NCBI GenBank assembly: GCA_043228905.1
Contig: JBHGNT010000014.1
Location: 806,001 to 870,000 of the forward strand
Direction of reading: 5' to 3'
Length of the DNA stretch: 64,000 nt
Source: Azolla caroliniana
Taxonomy: Eukaryota; Polypodiophyta
A program made the translations under genes and the position numbers. Below are positions 33,888-45,094 of this stretch, one piece after another. Within the stretch, counting starts at the first letter, position 1; every line of letters starts with the position of its first letter. The notes beneath the pieces were generated by a model, which did not search any database, was not told where the DNA came from, and worked only from the letters and a program-made list of their open reading frames with translations.

Positions 33888-34540
33888 AGTTGTATTCCCA
33901 AGTTTGGCCATAATGTGTTGGCTCAAAGTATCCTTGCTAAGAGCACGTCTTTGTATTGGTGGAGTTTTGCCCCCATGTTAATATTCTAGGCTAAGGGTTT
34001 GCATTGTCACATACGTAGTTGATGGTGAGTTGTGAGATGGTAGTTACGCACTCTCAAGTTGTCAACCTTACTCGCCCTAATACAACAAAATCTCACTCAC
34101 CTCCCTCTGAAGCTTATTATGGCCTTTTGTAGGCTTAAGAGTTATACACTACAAGTAAATAGATCAAAAGTAATAAGACTAACCAACCTTCTATTGAAGA
34201 GAGTAGCCAAAACAACACATACCAAAGGAGGATTGGTTAGGGTTTGGCTAAATAATACTTAAGACTAATCACTCACTTCACATGTATGAGAATGAGAGAG
34301 AGCCCTAACTTAGATTACTCGGGGAATCAAATACTCAAACATTAAGAAGAAGACCTAAAAAAGCACAAAGTGACTTTTATAGCTGTCTTATGAAATGTTT
34401 TCCCCTTTCACATTTGGGTGGTCATTAGATAGAAACCTCTATGGATATTTGTTATACTCCCCCGTTCTTGGTCTTGCACTTAGTTTTTAGTACCAACATT
34501 GATATCTTCATAGTTCATGCTATTTAGGTAGGTACTTAAC
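33888..34540. other. Spacer between two Copia elements
   Basis: AT-rich with only a short open frame at 34059-34262 without recognisable motifs. Nothing supportable. Confidence 0.4.
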
Positions 34541-36692
34541 TGTTGAGCGGACAAGCTCAACATGATCCGGATCAACTAAATAAGCCAAGCGTCGGATCGG
34601 TGTCCGGTAAGGGGAGCCGGATCCAGGAGGCGAATCGGAGAGTCAGACCCATGTGCAAACCGGTAGGCCGTTGGAGGCCTACGCTCCTACTCTACTAGGT
34701 AGTTATGGTTCTAAGAGTTAGTGTCAGTAGCTCAGTATGAGCATTGAAGTACTTGTCAGTACTTCTATCAGTCCTTTTAAGGACTTGTATAAAAGTCCTC
34801 TATGAGCACATTGTATGTATAGAGTCCATAGAGTATTTCGAATATAGTTTTTGTGTGTTCTGCTCTCTCTATCTCTCCCACATATTCTCTGTGTATTTTG
34901 AAGCTTTCCATTAAACCTTGATTCTAATTTTTGTTGCTATCCGGTAGAACTGATTGTGTCTACAAGCTTCCGCACGTTAACTTTTACATGATATCAGAGG
35001 GCGAGGGTTGAGAATCCTTTGCTGCCGACAAGATTTGCAACACAAACAATCCCTAATACCCGGTAAGAACAAATAGAAGAGAAATGGGTAGAAGCATGGC
35101 AAGCTTGCTTCCGACAGAGAAGCTCGATAGAAGCAACTATGCATCTTGGTCCTACAAGATGCACCAATACCTGCTGGGGCATGACCACTTGAATTATGTC
35201 GAAGGAACAAACGAGGTAGCACCGGAGCCGACACACAAGGACTTCCCGGTATGGGAACAAGCAGCGAGCAGAGTGTTGTACTGTCTCGCATTCTGCGTGC
35301 ACAACCAAATGTTTGACTACGTCAAATAAGAGAAAACGCCGAAGTAAGCTTGGGAAAATCTCAAAAAGATTTTCGCTACAAGTACCACGACCCGAACATT
35401 GTAGCTCCGGCAAGAGCTTACCAACGTTTGGCAAAGGGACATGTCGGTTACAGGCTACACAACGAAGATAAAGGAGATCTGTGATGCACTAGAGTCCATC
35501 AACGTGATAATTTATGAAGATGAGATGGTGCAGATCTACCTCGGTGGTCTAGCGTAGAGGTACGAGCCAATCAAGATGGAGATATGCACCCAGGAGAAGT
35601 CACCGTCCTTCATCGACTTGTAGTCAATGGTGATGGTTGAAGAAAACCATGTGAGTGGGTTGAGGACCACTCAATCGAACAACCGGATGTTGTAGAGGGA
35701 GGCAGATCGGCCTAATGGGCATGGTGGACGAAGTGGATCGTCACGCAACAATGGCAGTCGACAAGAGCAGGAAAGAAGGCATAGAGGTGGTGCCGACAAC
35801 AATTCCGGACCCTCCACAAGCAGGGGGAGTCAAGGTGATGCCAGAAACCGAATGTTGGTATTGTGGCAAAAAAGGCCACTGGGAGAGCGACTGTTGGAAG
35901 AAGCGCGCCGATTTGGACATATCCGGATCTGGCAAGGCTGGACAAGGGAGTCGAAAAAGCCCTCACTACGCCGAAGGATCCAGAATTGGAAAGACTGGAA
36001 AAGGGCCAACCTTTGTGATGAAGCACAAGGCGAACTCAATGAAGAAGACCACCTCACAATTGGATGAGGTGTGGTATGTTGACTCCAGAGCATCAAATCA
36101 CATGACGAGCCATGAAGAATGGTTCTCATACTTAGAGAAACCGGAGCACTAGGGAGTGGTCGAAACCGGAGACAACACTCTGCACCGCAAAGTCCCCATC
36201 AGTCATGTCGAAAAAAGAGGAGTTAATGAATGTGTTACATGTACCGAAAATTATAAAGAACCTGGTATCGGTTGGGCATATCATCAACAAAGGAATGGAA
36301 GTTCGATTCACCCGCCTTAGGTGCTTCATCGAGGAAGAGGTCCAAATTATTGCACAAGGGCGCTAGGATGAGAGGATGTTCATCCTCGACACAAATGATG
36401 TTGGCACCACTTTGTTTGCAAAAGGACAGAAATTCGAATCGGACATTGACTTATGGCACAAGCGGATCGGCCACATCAGCTACCAGAGGCTTCAAGATCT
36501 GCAATTGAAACAAGTGGTATTTGGATTGACAAAATTTAGTGGCCGGAAGGCCCAAAATTGTGACGCCAGCCAGCTAGGGAAGCAAAACCAACTTCCATTC
36601 CCAAACGAGCGAAACCGGAGCCGAAACAAGCTCGACTTGATACATTTGGAATGTAGCATTACAAGGGAGGACAATCGACACTATATGAAGTA
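34541..36692 (+). mobile_element. Truncated Copia retrotransposon (5' LTR to integrase start)
   Basis: 5' LTR 34541-34988 (448 bp; starts TGTTGAGC with its inverse GCTCAACA six bases on; TATA-like GTATAAAAG near 34790; ends TTTTACA). The primer site at 34989 reads TGATATCAGAG, initiator tRNA-Met type with one change. The element is cut at about 36692 just inside the integrase zinc-finger region and joined directly to the truncated LTR of the minus-strand Copia, so one deletion probably removed both ends. Confidence 0.88.
35084..36690 (+). pseudogene. Copia gag-protease-integrase start, decayed
   Basis: Gag from ATG at 35084 with DRSNYASWSYKMHQYL; zinc knuckle CWYCGKKGHWESDC at about 35851; protease VWYVDSRASNHMTS at about 36071, where the catalytic DSG is DSR; GAG-pre-integrase LWHKRIGHISYQRL at about 36452 and QLGKQNQLPFP at about 36570. 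In-frame stops mostly replace Gln or Arg codons (for example LRQEL and DLQSM positions with TAG), consistent with C-to-T decay. Confidence 0.85.
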
Positions 36693-36945
36693 GGAGGAGG
36701 GTGCTTTATATATAGTCACCCTCTCTCTTCCTTAACTAACTATAACAACCACTCTCTCTTGGGGAATGTGAAGACTCATTAGACATGGGGAATATGAAAC
36801 TCATTAGTTATGTATCATAGAATATGATTTTATGACACATAGTTAATGTGTAGAGAGTAGTGGTGTGACTTTTGACCTTTGAGTGCACATAGATTCTCAA
36901 AGGGTGTGTTCACACACAAGGTTAGGTTGAGTTTGATTCTCCACA
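36693..36945 (-). repeat. Truncated 3' LTR of the minus-strand Copia
   Basis: In element orientation it begins TGTGGAGAATCAAACTCAAC (TGTTGAGA type) at 36945 and runs only to the TATA region ACTATATATAAAGCACC near 36700, where it is cut. The U3 stem-loop is at 36811-36839. Confidence 0.85.
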
Positions 36946-37534
36946 CGCCCCCTCAAGCTCAACTCGGGTCAGTTCCTTTCGATTGATGTCCGCTTCAGCT
37001 GGTACTTGGTTCAGATGGTATCTGGTTCTCTCTTGTACTCACCCTCAAACTTGGCAAGTCAGGGATCATCAATCCAAGGTATGACATGAATTTCCGAAGC
37101 TTGTTGGCTCCTAGGGCTTTGGTGAAGATGTCAGTTGTTTGAAGAGTCGTATTGATGTGTTGAAGGTCGACATCTCTTGCCTGAATGTGCTCTCGAATGA
37201 AGTGATAATGCACTTCGATATGCTTTGTGTGTGCGTGGAACACGGGGTTCTGAACCAAATAAATACTGATCATGTTGCCGTAGTAAAGGGGAGTCAGATC
37301 CTTGATGGGAACGCCCAAATACTTCAAAATCCTCTTGAGCCATATGGCTTCACATGCAACCACAACCGTGCCCCTGTATTCAGCCTTTGTGCTCGCTGCC
37401 GAGGGAGAAAATGAATACGGAGGTTGATCTTTGGTTGGCTCTATAGCCGGCCCGATCGGGATCTGTGTATCCTTTGCGTCGAATTGATGTGGCTGATTTG
37501 TAGAGAATACCACAATACATTGTGCCGCTCACGT
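36946..37534 (-). pseudogene. Copia RNase H, 3' part of the split pol
   Basis: Encodes VSGTMYCGILYKSA, then STKAEYRGTVVVACEAIWLKR and FHAHTKHIEVHYHFI, ending with IFTKALG-type residues, all hallmarks of Copia RNase H. The segment around the catalytic DADW reads DPDRAGY, so it has decayed. It is followed by the polypurine tract and LTR. Confidence 0.88.
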
Positions 37535-38182
37535 TGTCGTAGTGTATTTCGTACACTACGTGAAAAACATGTATACTATTCGATTCAATAAATATGAAGA
37601 AATAGAAGAAAATGTTAAAATACGTGATACATGAATAGGGCAAGATTTGAACCTTGTACCTCCATGTATGTAAAGTAATGCCTTACCATTACACTAGCAT
37701 ATTATTAGTATTAAAAATAAATGTCCACATAGAAAGGTAAGTGCACACTAGGATAAACTTTAGTTAAAAACGCATGATAAAAGAAAAAGCTACACATGCA
37801 CATCTAGAGTGCATGAACACTATAGTCGATAAAAAAACGCATGAGGTTAGAAAAAGCATGAGCACTATATTTAGGAAATAAAAAGCATGGTTGAGAAAGG
37901 CAACTCATGCACATCTAGTGTGCATGAACACTTTAGGAAAAAGCATGATGTTATGCTTAGCCTCTTCCATCACTATATAAGGAAGAGAGAAAGATGTATA
38001 TGAGGGTTGATTTTTATAAGGGTTGATTAATATAAAATATTCGTGGGATTCACGAGTTTCATATCTTTCTTCTTGCAATCTATTTGTAACTAATCTTACC
38101 TCATATTCTTCCTTCTCCTAGTCCAAAACCTCAACAGTTCCCACACGACTCACGCAACGATTCAGAGCCGAAAGGCACGACA
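37535..38182 (+). repeat. 5' LTR of the Ty3-type element
   Basis: 648 bp. It carries an antisense tRNA-like block at 37644-37696 (see separate entry), AATAAATATG near 37587, and a TATA-like CACTATATAAGG near 37970. The 3' partner lacks about 87 bp that include the A-box half of the tRNA-like block. Confidence 0.9.
37644..37696 (-). repeat. Antisense tRNA-like block inside the Ty3 LTR
   Basis: On the minus strand, TAGTGTAATGG (37696-37686) fits the pol III A-box TRGYNNANNGG exactly. GGTTCAAATC (37653-37644) fits the B-box, 32 bases further on, as in a tRNA gene. The solo LTR at 45774 has the corresponding block (B-box GGTTCAAACC at 45921-45912, weaker A-box). It is not a functional tRNA: the acceptor stem does not pair well. 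Confidence 0.6.
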
Positions 38183-38186
38183 CAAG

Positions 38187-38204
38187 TGGTGAACCCGACG
38201 TGAA
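38187..38204 (+). other. Primer binding site for tRNA-Trp
   Basis: TGGTGAACCCGACGTGAA, complementary to the last 18 bases of plant tRNA-Trp with CCA (tRNA sequence recalled, not looked up). Identical to the site at 186-203. Confidence 0.8.
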
Positions 38205-38248
38205 ACCCGGGTGGCAAGGAGATAGAAAATCAACCGGAAACTAACAAC

Positions 38249-41002
38249 ATGATGACGATGTTCGAGCGGATGCTACAAGAACAACGCGCGATGTCGGAGA
38301 TTACGGCGGCAGTAGAGCGGCTCCTACAACGGAATGGGCAATTCAACGGGAAGGATGTGTCGCGATATTTGCAGGATCACAAGGCGGAAATGCTACGGTG
38401 CGGAATATCGGAAGGATTGCACGTGACATCCTTCAATCGGGTGGCTATGGACGGGCTTCAAGGGAGTATCCAAGGGATACGACAACAAAATCCAACGTGG
38501 GAAGCATTTGAAGAAGTGCTAAAGACCACATTCTCCATCGAGGACTCCTCCAAGGCAACGCGGAGGGGATTCGAAGATTGGGTGGAAACGCCAGACAAGG
38601 GGCTGAAGGTCCTCGATGTGTTTTCAACATTTGAAAGTTGGTTCGAGAGGTTGTCCGCAAGAGATTAAGCTATCCTCACACCAGACAAAGTGATCATGTT
38701 CTTATGAGCCGTGTATGTCCGGGACCGGAAAGATCTTGGAATGCTTCTAGAGGACACCACTATTGAGAGTGGCCTCACCAATACATGGGAAAACGTGCGG
38801 GCTATCATCGTGCGATACACAAAGAGGGGGCAATGTCTTGGTAGTGAAGTAAAGAGGGTTTTGGAACCAATTCCGAAACCAAGATCTGGATTGGAAGACC
38901 ATCAACTGTGGGCTCGAGAGACTATGACCGAGAAGGGAATCGATGCAACCACGGTGGAGCAGTTGCTGACGGAGATGGAGAATCTGAAAATCGCGATGGT
39001 GAAGAAGTCGGATGACCGTCCCACAAGTTCCAAGTATATGGATTGTCGATGCATATGGTGTGATAGCACCGAACATGATCGGAGGGATTGCGAGGAGCAC
39101 AAGGAGGCGCTACGATGGGACTGACAGGAACTGCACGCTCCCTATGCGCAACGCTCGGCCACAACCGAGCTTAGAAACATACACAGAAAAACGGGGAATG
39201 GATGCACGACACAAAAGGAGAGAAGAGTACACAGGATGTTTAACATGGAAAACCCTGAGAGGGAAAAACCACGGGAGTCCACAGACTCCAAACTATCACT
39301 ATATCACAAGGATTACAACAGTGAGCTCACGGAGGCAACGACCTCGTGCTCACGATCTTCGCCACAGGCGGCGGTTACAACAGAGGCAGCGACCTCTTCC
39401 TCTCTCTCTCTCTGTACATTGTTACACGCTCTCAAGTCTTGCACCAACAAGAATGACAACAACAATAAAAAAAAGTTTGCCCTAAGTCATATTTATACAA
39501 ATATGACTTTTCAGCTATTTACACATATAGCCCCGATGGACTCTTAGAAACATATTTACGAATATGTCCCTTCATCCAGTGAGCACTCCTCACCGGGCCT
39601 GCATCATCCGGCGCTTGACGGGTACTCGTCATCCGGTTCTCACCGGATCTTCCGTTGCCGGGTACTCTTCATCCGGTTCTCACTGGGTCTTCCGTAGCCG
39701 GGTACTCTTCATCCGGTTCTCACCGGGTCTGCACCATCCGGCTCATGCCGGGTACTCCACATCCAGTTTCGGCCTCGGCCTATCGGCCACGGCCGAGTTT
39801 GCTCATCAGTACTGCTCTTCTCACTTCCCATCCGGAGGGACCTATTTCCTAACAGGGACCTTATCTACTACGAGGGAAATCGGATTCAATCGATGGACTC
39901 TTGGAAGCCACTCTGACCGAACTTTCAAAAAGGTGGCATGAAGAAGGTCCTAGAGGAGGAAATAGTGGCGAAAAGCAACTATGCGACAACCGCGGGGATA
40001 TGTGTGGGTGAGTCATTTGGAGCAAAGGCGTCTTTTTGGCCGGAAGTGCTAGAAAACCCCGAGAAAACTAACTCTAACGAGATCCGAAGCACTTCGGAAG
40101 GCATCCGAGAAGCTACGGGATGGGAGTGCCCCATTGATAAGAATAGTGTGTACACCCTATGCCAATTACATGAGGTGTACGTAGATGAGAAACGACGGCG
40201 CACGGATGATGTGGCCGGACCATCAAAGACGCCAGAGAGTTGGAACTCCGAAGGGAAGGGGAAAGGAAAAAAAACTCCGGCATTCAAACTCGCTTCGGAC
40301 ATTGAGCAACGAATGGACTTAAAAAAGGTGTTCAAGGAGAGAATCCTCGATAGCCGGGTAGATTTTTCGCTTCGGGAATTGCTCGGAATAGCGAAGAAAC
40401 AGTTCCAGGATCTTCTTGTGGATCTCGTGAAGAGAAAAAGACAAAATACGGAGGAAAATGCTCCAAGGGTGAATGCAAATACCGTTCTAATGATTGACAC
40501 CGAAGTGGAGGATGAAATTCCGAACTCCCACTACACAAGGCCACACTGGGCACGCGCAACTATGGAGACACCGGTGCGAATCGGAAACATCAAGGAGCCC
40601 GTACTAGCATTGATTGATCACGGATCAGAGATCAATTTGATGTCCAAGGAAATCTACCGAAAGGGGAAGTGGCTAATTAACACTAATCATGGATGGAAGA
40701 TCCGAGCAGCCACTAAAACAACGGAAGATTTATTTGCGGCTTGTCCGGATGTGACAGTGAAGATCGGAGATGTGGAGATTGACCAAAATTTCTTCGTGCA
40801 AGATGAGGTCTCACACTCAGTGATCCTCGGACAACCCTTTATCACAGCTTCACGAATGGAGACAAAGGTGCTCGATAGCAAAGCGTCTTTTGCACGAATT
40901 CGGAGCCAAAGTGGAGGGAAAACCGTCCAATTCCTAACTTTACCATCAAATCACGAAAGGAACAAGAGAGAGCTCTTATCCCAAACAAAAATGGAATTTT
41001 AA
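38249..41002 (+). pseudogene. Ty3 gag and protease, interrupted by a solo LTR
   Basis: Gag starts at ATG 38249 (MMTMFERMLQEQRAMSE; then NGQFNGKDVSRYLQ), with in-frame stops near 38667 and 38706. A Cys/His cluster CRCIWCDSTEHDRRDC at about 39049-39096 is the gag zinc knuckle. Coding continues across the solo LTR (39122-39854) from EALRWD, with one TGA near 39911, through a frame open at 39938-41002. The aspartic protease has LALIDHGSEINLMS at about 40600-40640; the active-site triad reads D-H-G rather than D-S/T-G. AEMLRCGI is typical of this gag type. Not functional. Confidence 0.85.
39122..39854 (-). mobile_element. Solo LTR of a Copia family inside the Ty3 gag
   Basis: 733 bp bounded by the five-base target duplication GGGAC (39117-39121 and 39855-39859). 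In element orientation it begins TGTTAGGAAATAGG and ends AGTTCCTGTCA. It is related to the partial LTR at 19278-19756. Between about 39590 and 39775 its U3 has a minisatellite of about 45-bp units built on GCCGGGTACTC and ATCCGGTTCTCACCGG. Removing it restores the gag register, so it entered by transposition and then lost its body through LTR-LTR recombination. Confidence 0.92.
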
Positions 41003-41672
41003 AGCGGATTGTTGTAGAGTGGGGAAGTGATAGTCTGAGAAGCCCTGATACTCCACACAGGAAGAAACCTCTCGAAGCAAAACAAGTACAAATCGGTCTG
41101 GATGGGGCATCTACGTACACAGCCGTAACTGGAGTAATGAAGAAAGAATTCTGAAAGGCGCAAGATGAGTTACGGTCTGCATCAATAATAAAAGAAGACG
41201 AAGAAATCATGGGAGTAGTTGGAGAAGTGTTCTATGGGAGCATGCTACAACGGCTTGAAGAGCTTGCAGAAGAGAATAACCAGGGAGACCAGGTAGTTCC
41301 GGTGGAATCGGTCGAGATGTATGAGATCATTGCGAAAATGGGGTCGGATGCGCTCCGCAAAGAAGAAGAAATGGTATGTACGAAATATAAGACCGTGGTC
41401 GCGGGACCTCGGGAGATCCGACACTTCGGAAGTCCGTAGATATCAAACATGCCTTCACAAATGAGACCCAGAAGAAACTTCGGATCAGTGGAGGTGGTTT
41501 CCTCTCACAAAATGAAGAAGAACGGTTTCGTGAGATGTTGGAGTAGCATGGAAGAGCATTTGCATTCACATCGAAAGAGATAGGGTGTGTTGACCCGAAG
41601 ATAATGGAGCTTATGGTGATCATCACGATTGATCATGTGTCGTGGAACCTGAAGCCGATTCCGGTGCCATGA

Positions 41673-43050
41673 GTGCATATTCCGAAAATCATTGACTTGC
41701 TCAAGGAGAAGGTGGGGATCGGGATTTTAGAGGCATCCAATGCTCTGTACTCAAATCGATGGTTTACAGTTCCGAAGAAGAATGGGTCTCTCCGATTTAT
41801 TCAAGATTTGCAACCGGTGAACAAGGTCATGATCCGGAACTCTAGAGTCGGTTCGATAGTGGACGAATTTGCGGATGCGTTTTCCAGTCGCGCGATATAC
41901 TCCAGCGGAGACCTATGCTCTAGGTATGACCAATTCCAACTAGTCGTGGAGAGCCGAGACATCACTACCATTCGAACACCGATAGGATTAGTCCAGATGT
42001 GCACGCTACCACAAGGCGCAACGAACTCGGTCACACATATGATGAATGCGATGAACAAGGTGCTCCGAGACTGCATTCTGGAGATAACGATGCCATTCCT
42101 AGATGACATTCCGATAAAAGGATGTGCGGTGGAAGAAAAAGATGAGACTATGGATGATCGGGGATGCCGAAAGTTCGTAGTCGACCATATTCGCGATTGC
42201 AAGAAAGTGTTACGGAAGTTAGAAGATGTGCAGCTAACGCTCTCCGGAGAGAAATCGGCATTCGGACAAGAAGAGATATTGGTAGTCGGACAACTATGTG
42301 GGCCCTACGGCTGAAGACCATCGCCAGTCAAGATCAAAGCGATTCAAGCTATGAAAGAAATATGCGAGTCACAATCCGAAGCTCGTAGATTTCTTGGAGC
42401 ATGTGCATTCTATCACATATGGATTCCGCACTATGCACACATTGCAGACTCACTCTATCACTTGTTGCGGAAGGGGAAGAAGTTCGAATGGAAACCGGAA
42501 CATACCAAAGCCGTGAAGAAGCTCAAGAAATCACTACAGAGGGAAAAAGCACTTAAGAAGCCGAACTATGATCGACCGATTATAGTAACGGTTGATACAA
42601 GTCCAACCAGGATCGGATGGGTCATCAATCAAGCCAATTCGGATGGTTCACGATATCCGATCTGATCCAGAGCAAAGGTTCTCAACGAAAGGAAACGCGG
42701 ATATGCACAAGTTAAAAGAGAATTATAGGGAGTCGTGTCAACGATAAAATCAGTTCGAGATTACTTGATTGGAGCCGAAATAGTGATCGAAACATATTGT
42801 CTTCCGATACTCGGGATGATGTGGTGTTGCACGATACCGAATGTGGCTATGCTAAGATGGATTGCATATACAAAGTCACTTAATCCGGAGATACAACACA
42901 TCTCCGGAAAAGGAAACGTGGTAGCGGATATGCTATCAAGGGCACGGTTCGGAGACGACATAGCCGAATCCGATAATGAAGAAGTTTCCGAAAACTACTT
43001 TACTTTGGAGCACATATGCCGGGTGAACGTAATCCGAGAATTCTAGGAAG
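41673..43050 (+). pseudogene. Ty3 reverse transcriptase and RNase H
   Basis: RT motifs in order: RWFTVPKKNGSLRFIQDLQ (about 41758), YSSGDLCSRYDQFQL (about 41899), MCTLPQGATNS (about 41998), catalytic box MPFLDDIPIKG (about 42091, F-L-D-D for Y-x-D-D), and RRFLGACAFYHIWIPHYA (about 42381). RNase H: IVTVDTSPTRIGWV (about 42585) and HISGKGNVVADMLSRA (about 42898). Stops at about 42313, 42663 and 42726 fit CGA-to-TGA and TGG-to-TAG changes. The SRYDQFQL block has Cys-Ser-Arg where Tyr-Ser-Gly is expected. Confidence 0.9.
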
Positions 43051-43070
43051 AAGAATACGAGGGAGAAAGT

Positions 43071-44477
43071 TTGTTGATCGGGAAAGTGCTACAAGAAATC
43101 GAGGAATCATCTAACAATAAAGAAAAGAGAGTCAAGATCCGAAGTAAGAAGCGGCAAATCCAAAAGTTTTTCTTGAACAATGGATTAATCTGGAGGGAGC
43201 CGAAAAGACCGAATGGTATACCACTACACGTAGTCGGAACAAAAGAGCAACGAAACTGGTTAATGTCCGAATTTCACGAATCTGATTGGGCTGGACATCG
43301 AGGAACATGGGCAACATTTGCGAAGATCAAACAAAAATATTGGTGGAAGAATATGTACAAAGATGTAGCAGAGTTCACGGAAAGCTGTGAGAAATGTTAA
43401 ATCTACTCCGGAGTTTGACACTGAGATGAATTACATCCGACATTCTCATCGACAATCAACTTCAAATGGATGGTCGACATTGTGGCCATGCCAACCGGGA
43501 TCTGACAAAAGAAGTACTTGGTGTTAGCTCGGGAAGATTTGACAAACCAAGTAGAAGGACGGGCACTACAGAGGAAAACATGTTCCGTAGTATGCCAATT
43601 TCTCTTGGAAGAAGTGTTCTGCAGGTATGGGTGCATAGGACAAGTGATTACGGATCGGGGAGAACTTGACTCTGATACAGCTAGGGAATTCTTTGCCAGA
43701 CATGGAGTACGGTTAACACTAACCACGGCATACAATCTGGAAGCCAACAGAAAGATCGAGCGAGGACATAATCCAATCGTTAAAGCACTTGCAAAAGCAT
43801 GCGACGGAAGGGTGAAGGATTGGTCGCAAATGCTTTTGTATGCACTATGGGTGGATCGCACGACGCATAGTTCCGTGACCGGTTATATGCCAGCTAAACT
43901 TATGACCGGACAAGCACCGGTAATGCTGACGGAAACCACAATTGCAACATGGACAGTGCTACCGTGGAAGGAAGAAATGAACCAGGAAGAACTACTAGCA
44001 TTCCCGATACAACAACTAGAGGGAAGACCAGAAGATATAGTGGAAGCAACACGCCGACAATAGGAAGCACGATTCCAGAACAGAAGTCGATTCGACACAA
44101 AGCATCGACTACGACCACGGAAGATTGAAGGAGATTGGGTGATTGTCTATGATAGTAGTTTGGATCATCAACATACAACGATACAAAAGTTCGCTAAAAG
44201 GTGGTTTGGCCCATGCGAGGTTCGGAAAGTTTTCGACAATGGAACTTATCGACTATGCGAGTTGGATGGAACAGTACTACGGGTGCCCATAGTGGGGAAA
44301 CAGGTGAAGATTTTCAAGAAGCGGACTAACGAAGAACCTTATGTAAGCTTAGACAAGACCGACAACGAGGAGCAATCGGGCAAAGATCGCGGTGATGCGG
44401 AAAATGAAGAAAGTGGACTACAATTGATAATCGACATAAGGGGAGAATCGGAGAGTGCTACGGATGAAGGCGAATAA
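43071..44477 (+). pseudogene. Ty3 integrase
   Basis: The zinc-finger region includes HESDWAGHRGTWATFAKIK and ESCEKC (about 43278-43399). Catalytic residues appear in FKWMVDIVAMP (about 43462), VITDRGELDS (about 43645) and ANRKIERGHNPI (about 43744), giving the D, D, E triad. The C-terminal segment FAKRWFGPCEVRKVFDNGTY (about 44191) and LDGTVLRVPIVGKQVK is typical of Ty3 integrase tails. No chromodomain follows; the tail is acidic. Stops near 43398-43430, 43503 and 44061 break the frame. Confidence 0.9.
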
Positions 44478-44533
44478 CAAGCATCGGGAACTTCGGCACA
44501 TACCGGAGGATGTGCGGGTTCGGAGGGGGTGAG

Positions 44534-45094
44534 TGTCATAGTGTATTTCGTACACTACGTGAAAAATGTATATAGTATTCGATTCAATAAATATGAATAA
44601 ATAGAAGAAAATGTTAAAATACGTGATACATGCATAGGGCAAGATTTGAACCTTGCATGCTAGGATAAACTTTAGTTTAAAACGCATGATAAAAGAAAAG
44701 GCTACACATGCACATCTAGAGTGCATGAACACTATAGTCAATAAAAAAATGCATGAGGTTAGAAAAAGCATGAGCACTATATTTAGGAAATAAAAAGCAT
44801 GGTTGAGAAAGGCAACTCATGCACATCTAGTGTGCATGAACACTTTAGGAAAAAGCATGATGCTATGCTTAGCCTCTTCCATCACTATATAAGGAAGAGA
44901 GAAAGATGTATATGGGGGTTGATTTTTATAAGGGTTGATTAATATAAAATATTCGTGGGATTCACGAGTTTCATATCTTTCTTCTTGCAATCTATTCGTA
45001 ACTAACCTTACCTCATATTCTTCCTTCTCCTAGTCCAAAACCTCAGCGGTTCCCACCCAACTCATGCAACGATCCAAAGCCAAAAGGCACGACA
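44534..45094 (+). repeat. 3' LTR of the Ty3-type element
   Basis: 561 bp. Nearly collinear with the 5' LTR except for about 87 bp missing between AACCTTG and CTAGGATAAAC. It ends GGCACGACA and is followed by ACAT, the partner of the left flank ACGT. Confidence 0.92.

Larger units (their letters stand above)
37535..45094 (+). mobile_element. Full-length Ty3-type LTR retrotransposon with tRNA-Trp primer site
   Basis: 5' LTR 37535-38182 (648 bp), spacer CAAG, primer site 38187-38204, gag, protease, reverse transcriptase, RNase H, integrase, polypurine tract CGGAGGGGGTGAG, 3' LTR 44534-45094 (561 bp). LTR ends are TGTCGT/TGTCAT and ACGACA. A four-base target duplication is ACGT on the left (37531-37534) and ACAT on the right (45095-45098). 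The order protease, RT, RNase H, integrase is Ty3-like. No chromodomain is evident after the integrase. Stops are scattered through pol, so it is dead. A solo LTR of another family sits in gag at 39122-39854. Confidence 0.92.
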
